Below, piece by piece: positions 7,585 to 14,483 of a stretch of DNA of 28,210 bases. The notes under the pieces were generated by a model. It ran no database searches, was not told the origin of the DNA, and saw only the letters and a list, made by a program, of their open reading frames with translations. Made by a program: the position numbers and the translations under genes. Where the stretch lies: the NCBI GenBank assembly GCA_934438135.1, contig CAKSBP010000039.1, positions 1-28,210 of the forward strand. Reading direction: 5' to 3'. The number at the start of each line of letters is the position of its first letter. The first letter of the stretch is position 1. This stretch comes from an uncultured Clostridium sp. (GTDB lineage: Bacteria > Bacillota > Clostridia > Lachnospirales > Lachnospiraceae).

Positions 7585-7609
7585 TATAAAAGTAATTTTT
7601 ACTTTTATA
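7585..7609. promoter_or_regulatory. 25-bp perfect palindrome upstream of the XRE gene
   Basis: TATAAAAGTAA-TTT-TTACTTTTATA is an 11-3-11 perfect inverted repeat about 110 bp before the XRE start. It fits a binding site for a dimeric regulator, most simply the XRE protein itself. It is entirely A/T plus two G/C pairs, so a chance element in AT-rich DNA is possible. No strong -35/-10 pair for this operon was found nearby. Confidence 0.45.
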
Positions 7610-7657
7610 GAGGTTTTTCTCTTTTATTTTTCATGTTTTCCTCTTTTTTGAATAATA

Positions 7658-7703
7658 AAAAGGCATGTGCAAACATATAAAATGTTATTTACACATGCCT
7701 TTT
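7658..7703. terminator. Long terminator hairpin between xpt and the XRE operon
   Basis: AAAAGGCATGTG (7658-7669) pairs with CACATGCCTTTT (7692-7703). The loop contains a second stem (AACAT/ATGTT). On the minus strand it is followed by TTTTTATTATTC, so it ends xpt transcripts and isolates the operon beyond. It lies about 145 bp after the xpt stop; the gap 7704-7846 has no supported gene. Confidence 0.75.
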
Positions 7704-7846
7704 AAAGCTCATCACTATTTCATTTAAGAAAACATCTAAAATAAGAATATCAAATATAGGATAATACCGCCTGATTATACAAAGCAAAAAAGATTCCAAA
7801 AATACATATATAAATCCAATTAAAGCCCCCATAAACAGATTATAGT

Positions 7847-8422
7847 TTAACGGAATATAATTTCTCCTGTTTCAGCATCCATAGATTCTACAATCGCAAG
7901 TGATTCTAACTGCACACCTGTATCACGGATTTTCTTTCCACCTTCCTGAAATCCTTTTTCTACAGCAATTCCAATTCCTTCTAATGCAGCACCAGAATCT
8001 TTCACTATTCTAATTAAGCCCTCTAATGCACAACCATTTGCAAGGAAATCATCGATAATAAGTACATAATCCTCTTCTCCAAGAAATTTTTTGGATACAA
8101 TCACATCATAGTCTTTATTATGTGTAAAGGAGTGAATTTTGGAAGAATACACTGCGCCATCAATATTTAAAGTCTGCGTCTTCTTAGCAAAAACAACCGG
8201 CACACCAAACTCTTGGGCAACGATACATGCAATTCCAATACCAGAAGCCTCAATAGTTAAAATCTTGTTAATTGTTTTTTCCGCAAAAAGGCGTTTCCAT
8301 TCCTTTCCCATCTCTGCAAACAGAGTAATGTCCATTTGATGGTTTAAGAAACTGTCCACCTTTAAAATATTTCCTTTTTTGACAACTCCATCTTTTCGGA
8401 TTCTCTCTTCAAGTAATTTCAT
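7847..8422 (-). CDS. xpt: Xanthine phosphoribosyltransferase
   Basis: A 191-residue cytoplasmic purine-salvage enzyme that joins xanthine to PRPP to make XMP. It follows Bacillus subtilis Xpt from end to end: an N-terminal hood with VDSFLNHQMD (22-31), the SGIGIA region, VFAKKTQTLN, and the PRPP-binding motif VLIIDDFLANG (120-130). Length matches the family (194 in B. subtilis). The ATG at 8422 is chosen because it gives the usual N-terminus, with AGGG a few nt upstream; a TTG 12 nt earlier would have its ribosome site too close. It is transcribed alone, divergent from a LysR gene, with an extended -10 promoter at 8495-8503. I found no clear purine riboswitch in the roughly 65-nt leader. Confidence 0.95.
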   Translation of the reverse strand: MKLLEERIRKDGVVKKGNILKVDSFLNHQMDITLFAEMGKEWKRLFAEKTINKILTIEASGIGIACIVAQEFGVPVVFAKKTQTLNIDGAVYSSKIHSFTHNKDYDVIVSKKFLGEEDYVLIIDDFLANGCALEGLIRIVKDSGAALEGIGIAVEKGFQEGGKKIRDTGVQLESLAIVESMDAETGEIIFR

Positions 8423-8494
8423 TTTCCCTACCAAGCCTTTCTTATCTATAAGTTTCTAAAATTTATGCGGACCAAAAAGCCTGCAATCTTTTTT

Positions 8495-8503
8495 ATTATA
8501 GCA
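8495..8503 (-). promoter_or_regulatory. Extended -10 promoter of xpt
   Basis: TGCTATAAT on the minus strand, with a weak ATTACA -35 at 17 bp. It leaves a leader of roughly 65 nt before the xpt start. Confidence 0.6.
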
Positions 8504-8566
8504 TATTTTCTCCCAGTTGTAATGATGATTCAATACATATAGTATATTTTTATGTCAATTTTACTC

Positions 8567-8595
8567 TTTACTTTTCTTTTTTTATCAAATATACT
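8567..8595 (+). promoter_or_regulatory. Candidate promoter of the LysR gene
   Basis: TTTACT (8567-8572), a 17-bp spacer, then TATACT (8590-8595). It lies about 30 bp before the LysR start and faces away from the xpt promoter about 65 bp off, the usual layout for a LysR-controlled divergent gene. Confidence 0.5.
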
Positions 8596-8628
8596 TTCTT
8601 TATAAAATGAAGCACTGGAGGTTTTATT

Positions 8629-9519
8629 ATGTCAATTACATATGACTACTACCGCATTTTTTACTACGTTGCAAAATACAAAAGCTTTACCCAGGCTGCC
8701 AGACTGCTTTATAATAACCAGCCTAATATCACTCGTTCCATGAACAATTTAGAACACGAACTGGGCTGCCGTCTTTTTGTACGTTCTAATCGTGGTGTTA
8801 CTTTAACACCAGAAGGAGAAACCCTATATGCTCATGTTTCTATCGCATTCGAACAGATCCATAATGCAGAAATGGAATTAGCTGACAGCAAAGGTCTTCA
8901 AAAAGGTATTATAACTTTAGGTGCCAGTGAAACCGCCCTTCATAGTCTTGTGCTCTCTACCCTTCGTAAATTTCACCGTGCTTATCCAGGAATTCGTATC
9001 CGCATTTCCAACCATTCCACTCCACAGGCCATTTCTGCCCTGAAGGCTGGTCTATCTGATTTTGCAGTAGTCACAACACCTACAAATGTAAGTAGACCGT
9101 TAATTGAAATTCCTTTAAAACCTTATCAGGAAATTTTAGTTGCCAGCCAGCAGTTTTCCTTTTTAAAAAGAACAGAATTTCATCTAGAAGATATTCTTAA
9201 ATATCCTTTTATCTGCCTTGGAAAACACACAAAAACATATGAATTTTACCGTCAGCTTTTCTTAAAATACAATTTAAATTTTCAGCCTGATATTGAAGCT
9301 TCCACAACTGATCAGATACTGCCAATGATTCAACATGATTTGGGAATTGGATTCATTCCGAAAAGTTTTGCAAAAGAAGCTTTAGAAAAAGAAGAAGTTT
9401 TTCAGATTCCTTTAGTAGAGCCGATACCAGAGCGTTCCATCTGCCTCATCAAAGATACCAGCCATCCTCTAAGCATAGCTGCCAGAGAATTAGAGAAGAT
9501 GATTTTGAAACCTAATTAA
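8629..9519 (+). CDS. LysR-family transcriptional regulator
   Basis: A 296-residue regulator. The N-terminal winged helix-turn-helix (about residues 4-63) includes FYYVAKYKSFTQAARLLY, then QPNITRSMNNLEHELGCRLF, typical of the family; residues 90-290 form the two-lobed effector domain. GGAGG lies 7 nt before the ATG. LysR proteins usually control the gene divergent from them, here xpt, but the DUF1275 gene that converges on it is also possible. The stop overlaps the end of that convergent gene by 4 bp, with no terminator between. The effector cannot be told from sequence. Confidence 0.93.
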   Translation: MSITYDYYRIFYYVAKYKSFTQAARLLYNNQPNITRSMNNLEHELGCRLFVRSNRGVTLTPEGETLYAHVSIAFEQIHNAEMELADSKGLQKGIITLGASETALHSLVLSTLRKFHRAYPGIRIRISNHSTPQAISALKAGLSDFAVVTTPTNVSRPLIEIPLKPYQEILVASQQFSFLKRTEFHLEDILKYPFICLGKHTKTYEFYRQLFLKYNLNFQPDIEASTTDQILPMIQHDLGIGFIPKSFAKEALEKEEVFQIPLVEPIPERSICLIKDTSHPLSIAARELEKMILKPN

Positions 9520-10220
9520 AGACAAGCCTGACTGGTACTCTTGACAGATTCGCTTTCTTCCTGTCCTAACATCATAAGAATAGATAGAAATAGAATACTG
9601 GCTGCCGTCCAGATTGCCTGTTCTTTTACAAGCGTACTCAATAATCCGCCAAATGCCGCTCCAATACCAAAAATCAAGATAATAAAATAGCAATGTATGC
9701 ATTTCCTTTTTGCCTCCTGGTCTTTGGTAAAATGGTATTTACAAAGCATTTCCGTGGCAGTCCTGAAATTTCCAATACACATGGTAGTGGCACATGCAAT
9801 GCCATTGAACTTGCGAAAGCTGTTTACCTGCATCGCACAAGAAAAAGACATCAGTGCATTGGCAAATGCATTCATAGACTGAGGCAGAAAACCAACCAAA
9901 ATCAGTATGCCCATTTCCAAAATCAGTACTTTCTGCCTCCAGTGTATTCCGTTGAACTTTTTTCCTAGAGTTTGAAGCCATTCCGTTACACAGATACCAC
10001 AGAAAAATGCCGCCAGAGGAACCAGATAACGAAGCACCATTCTTATATTTCCCTGTGAAAGATTCTGTGCCAGAAGCGCAACATTTCCCGTCTGAGCATT
10101 TGCAAATACCATTCCTCTGCTATTATAAGAATATGCATCCTGAAAACCACCAGCCAGAGTTAAAAGCACTGCTGCAGTCATTGACTCTGACATCTTTTCT
10201 TTCACTTTTAAACACATCAT
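9516..10220 (-). CDS. DUF1275 (YoaK) family membrane protein
   Basis: A 234-residue inner-membrane protein of the DUF1275 family, whose function is not established. The N-terminal signature is clear: LTLAGGFQDAYSYNSRGMVF (21-40), then ANAQTGNVALLA. About six hydrophobic segments follow, including an AFANALMSFSCAMQVNSFRK stretch typical of the family. The start at 10220 has an AGGGGG site and its own promoter (10260-10287). A second ATG directly follows and could also serve. It is a single-gene unit that runs into the end of the LysR gene. Confidence 0.88.
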   Translation of the reverse strand: MMCLKVKEKMSESMTAAVLLTLAGGFQDAYSYNSRGMVFANAQTGNVALLAQNLSQGNIRMVLRYLVPLAAFFCGICVTEWLQTLGKKFNGIHWRQKVLILEMGILILVGFLPQSMNAFANALMSFSCAMQVNSFRKFNGIACATTMCIGNFRTATEMLCKYHFTKDQEAKRKCIHCYFIILIFGIGAAFGGLLSTLVKEQAIWTAASILFLSILMMLGQEESESVKSTSQACL

Positions 10221-10259
10221 AACTGTCCCCCTTCCATTTAAAGTCTTTTCTTTAATTTC

Positions 10260-10287
10260 ATTATACTTTAAATTTCTCAGATGTAAA
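10260..10287 (-). promoter_or_regulatory. Promoter of the DUF1275 gene
   Basis: Minus strand TTTACA (10282-10287), a 16-bp spacer, then TATAAT (10260-10265), about 40 bp before the gene start. Confidence 0.65.
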
Positions 10288-10369
10288 ATGTATATTTGGA
10301 ATGTATGTTATGTCAAAATAATATTACTCTATTTTTGTTTCGTCGATTAAAATTCTAACTCTTCATTGG

Positions 10370-10415
10370 AAATCTGCCACAGAAATCCTAGTTTTAAAAT
10401 TTCTGTGGCAGATTT
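10370..10415. terminator. Strong inverted repeat after the XRE-AlaA gene
   Basis: AAATCTGCCACAGAAAT (10370-10386) pairs perfectly with 10399-10415, a 17-bp stem with a 12-nt loop. It sits directly behind the stop at 10417. No long T run follows on the minus strand, so termination efficiency is uncertain. Confidence 0.65.
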
Positions 10416-10416
10416 A

Positions 10417-11928
10417 TTACTGTCTATAATAACTTAGGAAATCTCCAAGCTTTCCAATGGCCTCTTCTAACACTTCCATACGTGGAAGGTAAACGATACG
10501 GAAATGATCTGGTTTTTCCCAGTTAAATCCACCGCCATGTACAATCAGTATTTTTTTATCTCTCAGTAAATCTAATGCAAACTTTTCATCATCCAAAATA
10601 TTAAACTTTTTCGTATCCAGTTTTGGGAAAATATAAAACGCAGCCTTTGGTTTAACCGCACTAATTCCTGGTATATCATTCAAAGCTTTATATATATATT
10701 CTCGCTGTTCATATACTCTTCCACCTGGAACAATATAGTTATTTACACTTTGATAGCCACCAAGTGCTGTCTGAACAATTGACTGAGCTGGCACATTGGA
10801 GCAAATTCTCATATTAGATAACATATTAAGTCCCTGTATATAATCTCTGGCCATATCTTTATTTCCACTGAGAACCATCCATCCGATTCTAAATCCTGCA
10901 ATCATGTGAGACTTAGATAAGCCACTGTATGTAACGCAGAATAAATCCGGTGCCAGCGATGCAATTGATACATGTTCTTCTCCATCCATAACCAGGCGGT
11001 CATAGATTTCATCTGAAAAAATGATAAGCTGATGTTCCCTTGCAATATCTACAATCTGCTGTAGAACCTCTTTTGGATACAATGCTCCAGTCGGATTATT
11101 CGGATTAATAATAACAATTGCCTTTGTTTTATCCGTTATTTTCTTTCTCATATCATTCATATCCGGATACCATTCTGACTGTTCATCACAGATATAATGG
11201 ACTGCTTTTCCCCCTGCTAATGTTACACATGCCGTCCATAACGGATAATCTGGTGATGGAACCAGCACTTCATCCCCATTATCAAGCAATGCAGACATAC
11301 TCAGATTAATTAATTCACTAACACCATTTCCAGTATAAATGTCTTCTATTGAAACATTTGGAATATTCTTAAGCTGAGCATACTGCATAATTGCTTTTCT
11401 GGCAGAAAAAAGACCTTTTGATGCGGAATAGCCTTCACATTCCACTATCTGTCTCTGCATATCATACACAACCTCATCTGGTGTGCGAAAACCAAATGGT
11501 GCCGGATTACCAATGTTTAACTTCAGTACGTGCGTACCATTCTCTTCCATCCTTGCTGCTTCGTCTACAACTGGACCTCTCACATCATATAGAACATTAT
11601 CTAACTTTGATGACTTTTTAAATTTACGCATATGTATTTCCCCTTCTACTTTAACAGATTCACTAGACAACTCTACAATATTGTCATTGCCTGATATCCC
11701 TGCTTCTGAATTTATGCCATATAACCATTGACTGTCAACCTTCAGGATTTCTGCAAGGAAATGACCAATATTTTCTCTCGGAACAGCTTTCCCACTTACA
11801 TATTGACTAATCTGGCTCTTACCAAGCTTGACTTCCTGGTCAGCTGCCGCTCGAAGCAAATCAACCTGTTTCACCCCTTGTCTGTTCATCGCTTCTTTCA
11901 ATCGCTCTGCAAATATTTTGTCAGCCAT
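10417..11928 (-). CDS. alaA: XRE helix-turn-helix fused to AlaA-type alanine aminotransferase
   Basis: A 503-residue protein. Residues about 5-65 form a Cro/C1-type DNA-binding domain (RLKEAMNRQGVKQVDLLRAA, QISQYVSGKAVP), residues 75-100 a linker, and 100-503 a class I PLP aminotransferase. The enzyme part follows E. coli AlaA (YfbQ) closely from KSSKLDNVLYDVRGPVVDEA on: GNPAPFGF, NPNNPTG (275-281), SDEIYDRL with D306, and the PLP lysine K339 in SGLSKSH. AlaA moves the amino group between glutamate and pyruvate. AAGGAG lies 8 nt before the start at 11928. A second start, ATG at 11631 (Met100), has AAGGGG 8 nt upstream and would give the bare enzyme. The divergent cellulase and the repeat array between them suggest a role in regulation similar in plan to the MocR/GabR fusions, which use a different DNA-binding domain. 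Confidence 0.88.
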   Translation of the reverse strand: MADKIFAERLKEAMNRQGVKQVDLLRAAADQEVKLGKSQISQYVSGKAVPRENIGHFLAEILKVDSQWLYGINSEAGISGNDNIVELSSESVKVEGEIHMRKFKKSSKLDNVLYDVRGPVVDEAARMEENGTHVLKLNIGNPAPFGFRTPDEVVYDMQRQIVECEGYSASKGLFSARKAIMQYAQLKNIPNVSIEDIYTGNGVSELINLSMSALLDNGDEVLVPSPDYPLWTACVTLAGGKAVHYICDEQSEWYPDMNDMRKKITDKTKAIVIINPNNPTGALYPKEVLQQIVDIAREHQLIIFSDEIYDRLVMDGEEHVSIASLAPDLFCVTYSGLSKSHMIAGFRIGWMVLSGNKDMARDYIQGLNMLSNMRICSNVPAQSIVQTALGGYQSVNNYIVPGGRVYEQREYIYKALNDIPGISAVKPKAAFYIFPKLDTKKFNILDDEKFALDLLRDKKILIVHGGGFNWEKPDHFRIVYLPRMEVLEEAIGKLGDFLSYYRQ

Positions 11929-11980
11929 ACTTCATTCTCCTTCTTGATTCACTAACTAAGTTAGCTCTTTCAAAATTGAA

Positions 11981-12105
11981 AAAGTTCATTTCTTAATTAA
12001 ACAATAGCACTTTACAATTAGAAGTTCAAGTGTTATTTAGTATAAAGTTCATTTTAATTTAATAAATAAAAAAGTTCATTTTCTATCGAATGAAAAGTTC
12101 ATTTT
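11981..12105. repeat. Array of AAAGTTCATTTT direct repeats in the divergent intergenic region
   Basis: Copies of AAAGTTCATTT(T/C) start at 11981, 12044, 12071 and 12094, with a weaker one (GAAGTTCAAG) at 12021. Steps are 40, 23, 27 and 23 bp, all the same orientation. They fill the space between the XRE-AlaA gene and the cellulase gene. The weak copy forms TTGAAC on the minus strand, a possible -35 of the XRE-AlaA gene. They look like binding sites for one regulator, with the fused XRE domain the nearest candidate. Confidence 0.7.
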
Positions 12106-12177
12106 CTGTATTGCCACTTCTTACAAAGTGCTGTCCTTATTTTAGTGAATATCAACATACCCCAATCATCCTAATGA

Positions 12178-12213
12178 TGCTATAATTTACTTGTATTTCT
12201 TGAAAAATACAAG
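12178..12213 (+). promoter_or_regulatory. Extended -10 promoter and start-site palindrome of the cellulase gene
   Basis: TGCTATAAT (12178-12186) is an extended -10 with no good -35. A palindrome CTTGTATTT-cttgaa-AAATACAAG (12190-12213) covers the expected start site, so it may be an operator or, in part, an mRNA 5' hairpin. AGGAGG follows at about 12225, just before the gene. Confidence 0.6.
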
Positions 12214-12235
12214 CAAAGATTAAAAGGAGGATATT

Positions 12236-14203
12236 ATGAGTAAACGTAACAAAACTGGACAAAGAAATGCCTTTATATCATTTCTTATGATACTGGCAAT
12301 GTCGGTTTCCATGATTTTTAGTAGTACAAATCTGGTTCAGGCTGGAAATGCAAAAGTTTCTACAAAATCCAGTGCCATGGAATTAACAACCGACGGAAGC
12401 AGCTGGAGCAATGGCTATTCCATAAATGCTTCTGTTAAAAATGTTTCTACGAAAACCATTCAAAACTGGGAACTACTAGTAGATGCTGCATCTTTCACCA
12501 TTTCTGACATCTGGTGCGCAGAGGCCACACTGTCAGACGGCACTTATACCATTAAACCTGCTTCCTGGGCACAGACAGTCAGTACAGGTGGTTCCATTAA
12601 TTTCGGATTTACCGGAACTGGTGCTATGCCGTCCCCATCTGATTTCCATATTTTATACTGGATTAACGGTGTAGAATATATAGATGGAATGATTGTTGAA
12701 GATATCGATAAACCTACTGAAAGCAGTGCAGTCCCTACCATAGAAACAAGCGTAGTTCCATCTGAGGAACCAACAACAGAAGTTTCTGAAATCCCTTCTA
12801 TTGCACCTACTGCACCTACAAAAGAAACTCCATCGGCTGCACCTTCTGAAACTCCAAGCATTTCTCCAAGTTCACCTTGCGAGGATGCAGAAACAGATGA
12901 TGACTGGCTTCATGTAGAAGGAACAAATATCTGTGATAAATACGGCAATAAAGTATGGCTTACTGGTGCAAACTGGTTTGGGTTTAACTGCCGTGAAAGA
13001 ATGTTCTTAGATTCTTACAGCAGTAATATTGTTGCTGACATTGATGAAGTTGCCAACAAAGGTATCAACGTAGTTCGTATCCCAATCGCAACGGATTTAT
13101 TATATTCCTGGAGCAAAGGTGAATATCCTGAATCTACGGATACCAGCTACAACAATGCCGACCTTGCTGGATTAAACAGCTATCAATTATTTAACTTCAT
13201 GCTAGAGAATTTCAAACGTGTTGGAATCAAAGTTATTCTTGATGTACATAGTGCAGAAACCGACAATCAGGGACATACTAATCCTCTCTGGGTTACAAGC
13301 AATATAACCGAGCAGATGTTCAAAGATGCCTGGGTATGGGTAGCAGAGCGTTATAAACATGATGATACCATTATCGGATATGATTTAAAAAACGAGCCCC
13401 ATACAAACACAGGTGATATGAAAATTAAGGCACAAAGTGCAATCTGGGATGATTCTTCTGATGCAAACAACTGGAAGCGTGTTGCTCAGGAAACTGCTCT
13501 TGATATTTTAAATGTAAATCCACATGCTCTGATTTTCGTAGAAGGCGTTGAAATCTATCCAAAAGACGGTGTTTGGGATGATGCCCAGATTAACACAAGT
13601 CCTTGGTATGGAACCTGCGATTACTACGGAACCTGGTGGGGTGGCAACTTACGTGGTGTTAAGGACCATCCTATCGATTTAGGAAAATATCAGAATCAGC
13701 TTGTTTATTCTGCTCATGACTACGGCCCAATCGTTTACAATCAGACATGGTTTCAGGGTGATTTCATAGATGCTGATGATGCAGAAGCATCCGATATCTT
13801 ATATAACAAATGTTGGAAGGACAACTGGGCTTACATTATGGAAGATGGAATTTCTCCAATGTTCATCGGTGAATGGGGTGGAAAAACAGAAGGAAATGAT
13901 ACTCTTCTTTCCTTAAACACCAAGTATTTACGTGCTATGAGAGATTATATCATTGCAAATAAGTACACCATGCATCATACCTTCTGGTGTATCAACATTG
14001 ACTCTGCGGATACGGATGGTCTTTTCACCCGTGGGGAAGGAACTGCTTTTCCAGGCGGCCGTGACTTAAAGTGGAATGACAATAAATATGATAATTACTT
14101 AGAGCCTACTCTGTGGAAAAACAGCAACGGTAAATTTCAAGGTCTTGACCATAAAGTTCCTCTAGGAGAAAATGGTGTGGCTTTAGGAACGACACAGCAG
14201 TAA
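12236..14203 (+). CDS. Secreted endo-beta-1,4-glucanase, CBM2-like module plus GH5 (subfamily 1-like)
   Basis: A 655-residue exported enzyme that should cut internal bonds of cellulose or related beta-glucans. Residues 1-36 are a signal peptide (basic start, hydrophobic FISFLMILAMSVSMIF, cleavage near VQAGN). Residues about 38-152 form a CBM2-like cellulose-binding module with NWELLVDAASFTISDIW. Residues about 158-222 are a Ser/Thr/Pro/Glu linker. The GH5 catalytic domain (about 223-640) has GANWFGFNCRE, the acid/base E387 in LKNEPH and the nucleophile E546 in FIGEWGG, and resembles Acidothermus E1 (GH5_1) throughout, e.g. LIFVEGVE and YSAHDYGP. No cohesin, dockerin or sortase signal is seen, so it is a free enzyme. 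The start has AGGAGG about 6 nt upstream. It is transcribed alone from a promoter next to the AAAGTTCATTTT repeats. Confidence 0.95.
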   Translation: MSKRNKTGQRNAFISFLMILAMSVSMIFSSTNLVQAGNAKVSTKSSAMELTTDGSSWSNGYSINASVKNVSTKTIQNWELLVDAASFTISDIWCAEATLSDGTYTIKPASWAQTVSTGGSINFGFTGTGAMPSPSDFHILYWINGVEYIDGMIVEDIDKPTESSAVPTIETSVVPSEEPTTEVSEIPSIAPTAPTKETPSAAPSETPSISPSSPCEDAETDDDWLHVEGTNICDKYGNKVWLTGANWFGFNCRERMFLDSYSSNIVADIDEVANKGINVVRIPIATDLLYSWSKGEYPESTDTSYNNADLAGLNSYQLFNFMLENFKRVGIKVILDVHSAETDNQGHTNPLWVTSNITEQMFKDAWVWVAERYKHDDTIIGYDLKNEPHTNTGDMKIKAQSAIWDDSSDANNWKRVAQETALDILNVNPHALIFVEGVEIYPKDGVWDDAQINTSPWYGTCDYYGTWWGGNLRGVKDHPIDLGKYQNQLVYSAHDYGPIVYNQTWFQGDFIDADDAEASDILYNKCWKDNWAYIMEDGISPMFIGEWGGKTEGNDTLLSLNTKYLRAMRDYIIANKYTMHHTFWCINIDSADTDGLFTRGEGTAFPGGRDLKWNDNKYDNYLEPTLWKNSNGKFQGLDHKVPLGENGVALGTTQQ

Positions 14204-14267
14204 ATACTAAAAAATGAATTGACAAAAAAACACCTTTCAGCCATAAGAAAATGTAAAGAAGATTTCT

Positions 14268-14316
14268 AATTTTCCCTGCTTTCGAAAGCTAGTCCTTTCC
14301 CAAGTCAGGGAAAATT
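14268..14316 (+). terminator. Inverted repeat downstream of the cellulase
   Basis: AATTTTCCCTG (14268-14278) pairs with CAGGGAAAATT (14306-14316); CTTTCGAAAG, a smaller palindrome, lies in the loop. It is about 65 bp after the cellulase stop and is a likely end of that transcript, although no long T run follows. Confidence 0.55.
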
Positions 14317-14430
14317 CTATTCTACTCCAGTTCTCATGAAACAAATGAGGATTCTTAATATTCTATATAACAAATCACTTAAGGTTTGTTTGAAATAGAT
14401 TATCTATAATTTTTAGTCCAACGCATTCCA

Positions 14431-14468
14431 TAAAAAGAAGGGCATACTGGACTATTTCCGTATACCCT
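14431..14468 (-). terminator. Terminator of the OPT transporter gene
   Basis: On the minus strand, AGGGTATAC (14460-14468) pairs with GTATGCCCT (14439-14447, one G-T pair), followed by TTCTTTTTA. It lies 16 bp behind the gene's stop. Confidence 0.7.
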
Positions 14469-14483
14469 GTCTTCTCATTTACC

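Noticed and set aside
7605..7634. Nine-codon ORF MKNKREKPL with AGAGG upstream, before the XRE gene
   Set aside because: Too short to judge and it runs into the 25-bp palindrome; no support beyond the ribosome-like site.
7689..7832. Minus-strand 47-codon ORF (MGALIGFIYVFL...) after xpt
   Set aside because: It has no ribosome site, and its stop lies inside the terminator hairpin at 7658-7703; most likely chance.
8423..8494. Purine riboswitch in the xpt leader
   Set aside because: xpt often carries one, but the leader is only about 65 nt and I see no three-way-junction pattern with the usual conserved loops.
9693..9981. Short open frames on both strands inside the DUF1275 gene
   Set aside because: They lie opposite or out of frame with a clear membrane-protein gene and have no ribosome sites.
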